The notes below the pieces were generated by a model that did no database searches, had not been told where the DNA came from, and saw only the letters and a list, made by a program, of their open reading frames with translations. Made by a program: the position numbers and the translations under genes. Below, one piece after another: positions 59,932-64,000 of a DNA stretch of 64,000 bases; within the stretch, counting starts at the first letter, position 1; each line of letters begins with the position of its first letter. Location: assembly GCA_024760905.1 (NCBI GenBank), contig CM045731.1, positions 24,741,001 through 24,805,000 of the forward strand, written 5' to 3'. This DNA comes from Plotosus lineatus. Taxonomy: Eukaryota > Chordata > Actinopteri > Siluriformes > Plotosidae.

Positions 59932-62117
59932 TGATTGTGTTTTTTTTTGTTTGTTTGTTTATTTTTTTAAAATGCTGCAATAACCCCCCTTCCCCTCCCC
60001 CAACTTAAACACTAACACCTGTTGGTTAAAGCTGGAGTCACTCAGTTATTGTTTTATTAGTACTTTACCAAGACGGTTCCGTGCTTATTGTAAAGTGCAA
60101 TCTTGCCCTGCCCCTTAAAAAACAAAACTTTTTTTTTTTTTTTTTTTTTAATAAATCAACTGAAAAGCCACTGAGTTGTAGAATCATATCCTGAATGTTT
60201 GGATGTTTTTCTTTATTGTTCAGGGCCCGTGCAGTGCTTGGGGCTAGACACCATGGGCCCTCCCCTTCAATTCCAGAACAAGAACCATGATAATTGCACA
60301 CAAACACAGATCTGAGCATGTCAGGGTTTCCCGGATCATTCCACATCTCAATGGTTTTTTTTTTTATAATTTAAAACCGAACCAGTTCATGTGACTGAAG
60401 TACCTCCTCTACATGATGCTTGTGAATAATGAATTTTGTGCATTGTGACCCCACAGGTCCACTTTATCTTAATTTATGACTCCTGACCTCCAATTAAATA
60501 CATTTCATACAGTGTCCTCTGAAACAACCTGCAAACAAGCAGTTTTACCGGCAATAACTACTGACTGACTGAAATTTCTCTGTTTGACACATGATTCATG
60601 ATGGTGATTTTCATGGTAAATCGGCACTTGGACAAACCGTGAATCAGCTGTGATAAATCCATTGGTACATTCGGATTGTGCCTAAAAACATGGCTTGGGG
60701 ACGAGCAGTCCTGAATCTGTGATGCATATTAGCTTTCCTTTAGTGTTCGCTGCTGATCTTATTTTACCCCAGCCAGAGTTCAAACTGAAGGCAAATTCCA
60801 AAATCAAATTTCAGCGAGTGTGACGCCCAGGTTAATAACGTGCAGGTGTGTAGTTTATGTATTAAAGTAGGATTTTGCGAAGCTTGAAGCCGAGCCGAGA
60901 TCCCACAAGTTCCATACTGAGCACCGCCATGACCGATCTGGTCTTGGATGAAAATGCCATCAGCCATTTTTGGTTTAAATGGTCATTTAAACATGAAACA
61001 AAGTCCAAAGAATATGTTTGGTAAAGGCATCAATAATCCCATATTTTTCAGGATACAGTTAATGGCAAAGTTACACGGCCTTTTATTCTTTTTGTTTTTA
61101 TCACAGCCTCTTAAATACTTTACAAGCAATTAGCATTTACTCGAGCATAAAGGACTCATTTGGTGATTCCTCAATGATTTAGGTATCAAATTTTATTATT
61201 TTCCCTTGTTCTACCACCATAAATTAAAAAAAAAAAAAGTACTTTTCAATTGATTTTTTTTTTAAACTGTCCAAGTGCCTCCATGTCACCGCATGTTCGT
61301 TGTCATTAGCCCAGTTTAGCAAGTCGTGCTCTGATCACACTGACTGATGTTTGGGATGCCAGCACAATTCACGATACCTCTCCAGTCAGAGAGTGCAACC
61401 GTGTCGTACTGCTGACAAACACCGAGACTGGTGAGCTCCAGCTGTTCTGTAACTTTGAGAACAGCTGCATATGCGAAGGTTAATTTTCACTACAAGTTGC
61501 CTGAAGTTAAATGAAGTGTTGGGATTTATGTGCATCTTGAATGTTTTGTGTATGTTGGGCTGTCAGATGAAGATTAAGCCTGGAATATTTCATACAAATG
61601 ACCGATACACTGCATCGTCTCTGAGCTACTTCTACACTTCTCTCTCGCGCGCGGCCTCATGGGCTTCTGTACACCCGTCACCTGGGAAAGGTTTTCAACT
61701 AAAGCTTCCTTATGGACCACTTCTTAAAAGGAGTCAAATTCTGGCTAATTATTTTTCTAAACTCCCACCAGCATTGTTTGGAACTTTTTTTTTTTTTTTT
61801 AAATAAACTACATATTTTTGTACTTTTTTCTATAAATTATGTGGACCAACTGTCGTCCCCCCCCCCCTTCCCCCCCAACAAATGTTTTTTTTTTTTTTTC
61901 CTTTCACTAGATTCTGCGGTGCCTGTTGATAAATTAAATGGGGGGGGGGGGGGTCCTGTCCCCCCCTGTATTGTACTTTATGGAGGAAGGCTACTGCATG
62001 ACTGCTCTCTGGATGTTGGGGGAAAGGGAAACTTTGCTATTCTGATTCTCTTGCTATTTCCTCAGTTGATCAAGATGTGCTAAATATCTGTACTATGAGC
62101 TTGATGCATTAAATATT

Positions 62118-62123
62118 AATAAA
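62118..62123 (+). promoter_or_regulatory. Possible distal amd1 polyadenylation signal
   Basis: AATAAA in an AT-rich context about 2.5 kb after the stop, followed by a TG-rich segment. It would give a long-3'UTR transcript. Another AATAAA lies at about 62229. Confidence 0.4.
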
Positions 62124-62231
62124 TAAGTGTCATCTACCTGCTGTGTGAAACGGTTATTTATTTGTTTGTAACTGTCCAGTTATTGTAATATTGGGTTTAC
62201 TCTAAGACTCTTACACATCAGGCAACAAAAT

Positions 62232-62234
62232 AAA

Positions 62235-62279
<45 letters not shown>
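62232..62279. repeat. (TC)n(AC)n microsatellite
   Basis: Compound repeat between the converging amd1 and RS-type genes. Confidence 0.95.
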
Positions 62280-62280
<1 letters not shown>

Positions 62281-62299
62281 TTACCAGAGCTGCATGTTT

Positions 62300-62470
62300 G
62301 ATGATTTGCCGAACTGCTGACTCCACAATTTGGGTTGCGGGCACACTGTTAGCCAACACTGATTGAAGACAGGGTATACCCTGAAAAGCTCACTGGACTA
62401 TTGCAGGGCAACACACACAAACATCTGAAATCTGAAAGTAACTGGAGACACTATATAACTTTAATGGAAA
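62300..62470 (-). repeat. Degraded SINE tail
   Basis: GCCGAACTGCTGACTCC ... CAGGGTATACCCTGAAAAGC, inverted, similar to the 24099-family tail. Confidence 0.5.
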
Positions 62471-62607
62471 AAAAAAAACTCCATAGAGGGAATGAATCTT
62501 ATCTCCACATGAAGGTACAGAGGCCTTGAAATGAAATCAGAATTGTGTTTAAGTAATCATTACCTGAACAATCGAGCTATACAGAGTATTTAAAAAGAAA
62601 TTCAGGA

Positions 62608-62820
62608 TCAGCGATGTCTGCTGCGCTCTTTGTCCTTTGACCTCTTTGGGCTGCAGCTACGATCACGCTTGTGACTTTTCTGCTTGTGCTTCGTGTGTTT
62701 ATGGTGACTGTCCCGGTGACTGTCCCGGTCCCTGTCCTCCCTCCGTCTGTCCTTCTCTCGGTCTCTGGATCGTGAGCGTTGCTTACGCTCTTTCCTCTCT
62801 CTCCAGCTCTGCTCCGACTC
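62608..62820 (-). CDS. Terminal coding exon of an Arg/Ser/Glu-rich (RS-like) protein
   Basis: Reading the minus strand from a TTTAG acceptor (exon starts at 62820, phase 0) gives 70 codons and a TGA at 62610-62608. The peptide is almost entirely Arg, Lys, Ser, Asp, Glu and His, with R-S-R-S-R-D-R-E-K-D and a repeated R-D-S-H-R-D-S-H, and it ends S-R-H-R. Such tails are typical of RS-domain splicing or RNA-processing factors in nuclear speckles. I cannot name the gene. It converges on amd1, and its upstream intron contains the Tigger-type element at 63032. That it is a real exon is supported by the acceptor, the open frame and the strong composition bias; the rest of the gene lies beyond the right edge. 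Confidence 0.75.
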   Translation of the reverse strand, partial: ESEQSWRERKERKQRSRSRDREKDRRREDRDRDSHRDSHHKHTKHKQKSHKRDRSCSPKRSKDKERSRHR

Positions 62821-63031
62821 CTAAAGTCAAAATTGTGCAGCTGTCAATCTAGGACAGAATATTTTACTCAAAATGGGGCAACCATTAAACCTGCTTGACA
62901 GCAACATGTAGCTAGCAAGCTTTCTTGAGACTTGAATTACACCTGAAATAGGTTTCGTACCACCAAGCGGACGGATGATGAATTTCATTTAATGGTAATG
63001 ATTAAAGAAAAGAATGCATGGCAATCGTATA

Positions 63032-63946
63032 CAGTGGTACCTCACCTTACGAAATTAATCCGTTCCAGAGCCTTTTTCGTAACCTGCATTTTTCGTAAGA
63101 AGAACCGCATTTTACATGTAAAACACGTGATTCGTTCCAAGGCCCCCAATACTACCCTTTAAAAATTATAAAAGCATACCTTTTAAGGTACTTACTCCGT
63201 GTTGACCATGTCTTCTTAGCAGTTATAATCTTACAAATGATTGTGCAAAGTTAAAAGCCTGAGCCAAAAAATAAAATTGCAATGGGCACACTCGAAAAAC
63301 TCCATGAAACAAGCTGCTGCTCAAGGGAGCTGCGTCATCCCGACTAGCCAATGGAAGGCCAGCAGGGCAGGATGTTGGGAGATAGTCAATGGGAGGGAGC
63401 TGCATCATCCCTCCAAACCAATGGGAGGCCAGTGGGGTGGGATGTTGGGACATAGTCAATAGGAGAGCAACTCATGCATCGTTTGAAATTTTTTTTTAAT
63501 TGACCATGTCTTCTTATCAGAGTTATAATCTCACAAATGTTTATGCAAGGTTAAAAGCCTGAGCTAAAAATAAAGTTGCAATGAGCACACTCGGGGGAAA
63601 AACTAATGAAACAAGCTGCTGCTCTAGGGAGCTGCGTTATCCCTCCTAGCCAATAAGAGGCCAGCGGGGCAGGATGTTGGGAGATAGCCAATGGGAGGGA
63701 GCTGTGTCATTCCTCCCAGCTAATGGGAGGCCAGTGGGGTGGGATGTTGGAAGATAGTCAATGGAAAGCAACTCGTGCATTATTTGAATGGCGCGTTTTA
63801 ATGCTTGAATGGCGCATTTGAATGTATGAATGGTGCGTTTCGTAAAGAGAACTTGTTTCGTATACAGAGACAAAAAAATTTGGAAAATGTTTTTCGTAAC
63901 CTGGATTTTTCGTTTGCTGGGACTATCATAAGATGAGGTACCACCG
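63032..63946 (+). mobile_element. Tigger-type element with internal duplications
   Basis: TA-CAGTGGTACCTCACCTTACG ... GATGAGGTACCACCG-TA, 915 bp, twice the length of the 58702 copy. Blocks with ACCATGTCTTCTTA, AAGCCTGAGC and GGGAGCTGCGTCATCC recur two to four times inside. It lies in the intron upstream of the RS-type exon. Confidence 0.83.
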
Positions 63947-64000
63947 TACTTTGAAAGCACTTGAGGACTACAGAAATGTCAGAATTGGCTCAAGGGCCTT

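Larger units (their letters stand above)
59593..62123 (+). other. amd1: amd1 3' untranslated region with alternative ends
   Basis: Non-coding apart from the tail-like ORF at its start. It contains poly-T and poly-C runs (60129-60149, 61787-61800, 61858-61876, 61940-61952). Mammalian AMD1 makes transcripts with short and long 3' UTRs, and signals for both a near and a far end are present here. The far limit is inferred. Confidence 0.5.

Noticed and set aside
62637..62852. Plus-strand frame rich in Cys and Pro
   Set aside because: Shadow of the minus-strand RS-type exon, which has the acceptor and the meaningful composition.

Overview
The window reads as repeat-rich nuclear DNA of a ray-finned (teleost-type) fish. 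The evidence is two vertebrate genes with introns, several classes of fish-type transposons and tRNA-derived SINEs, and abundant (CA)n/(TG)n and (TA)n microsatellites. I cannot name the species. No bacterial-style operons, rRNA, functional tRNA genes or CRISPR arrays are present.

Three protein-coding genes are supported. (1) cdk19 lies on the minus strand. Exon 1 is at 33229-33356 and exon 2 at 23680-23755. Everything left of 23680 appears to be intron 2, because I found no third exon. (2) amd1 (S-adenosylmethionine decarboxylase proenzyme) lies on the plus strand and is complete. It has nine coding exons between 47853 and 59592 and encodes 335 residues with every catalytic residue in place. 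A TATA box and the six-codon uORF M-A-G-D-I-S lie upstream. (3) A terminal coding exon of an Arg/Ser/Glu-rich protein lies at 62608-62820 on the minus strand and converges on amd1. The head-to-head cdk19/amd1 order matches human 6q21.

Layout: 1-23679 is cdk19 intron 2, holding SINEs, a Tc1 element inside a minisatellite, Tigger/pogo-type and hAT remnants, two LINE fragments and a polypurine block. 23756-33228 is cdk19 intron 1, with an RTE-type LINE, a LINE 3' fragment and about 4 kb of degenerate minisatellite broken by a Tigger-type element and SINEs. 33357-47575 is the cdk19/amd1 intergenic region, with tandem SINEs, a degraded LINE, a telomere-repeat-carrying inverted-repeat element, an internally deleted Tc1, an L1/Tx1-type LINE, a foldback element and a hAT remnant. 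47576-62123 is amd1 with its 3' UTR. 62124-64000 is the 3' end of the RS-type gene plus another Tigger-type element.

The most interesting signal is just after the amd1 stop. An 88-codon ORF (59595-59861) resembles the 'AMD1 tail' that human ribosomes reach by stop-codon readthrough. Here it sits in the -1 frame, two bases after a TAA stop, so simple readthrough cannot produce it. Other structures worth attention are a SINE family whose body is joined to two different 3' tails, an inverted-repeat element built around CCCTAA telomeric repeats, and a near-perfect foldback flanked by (TA)n.
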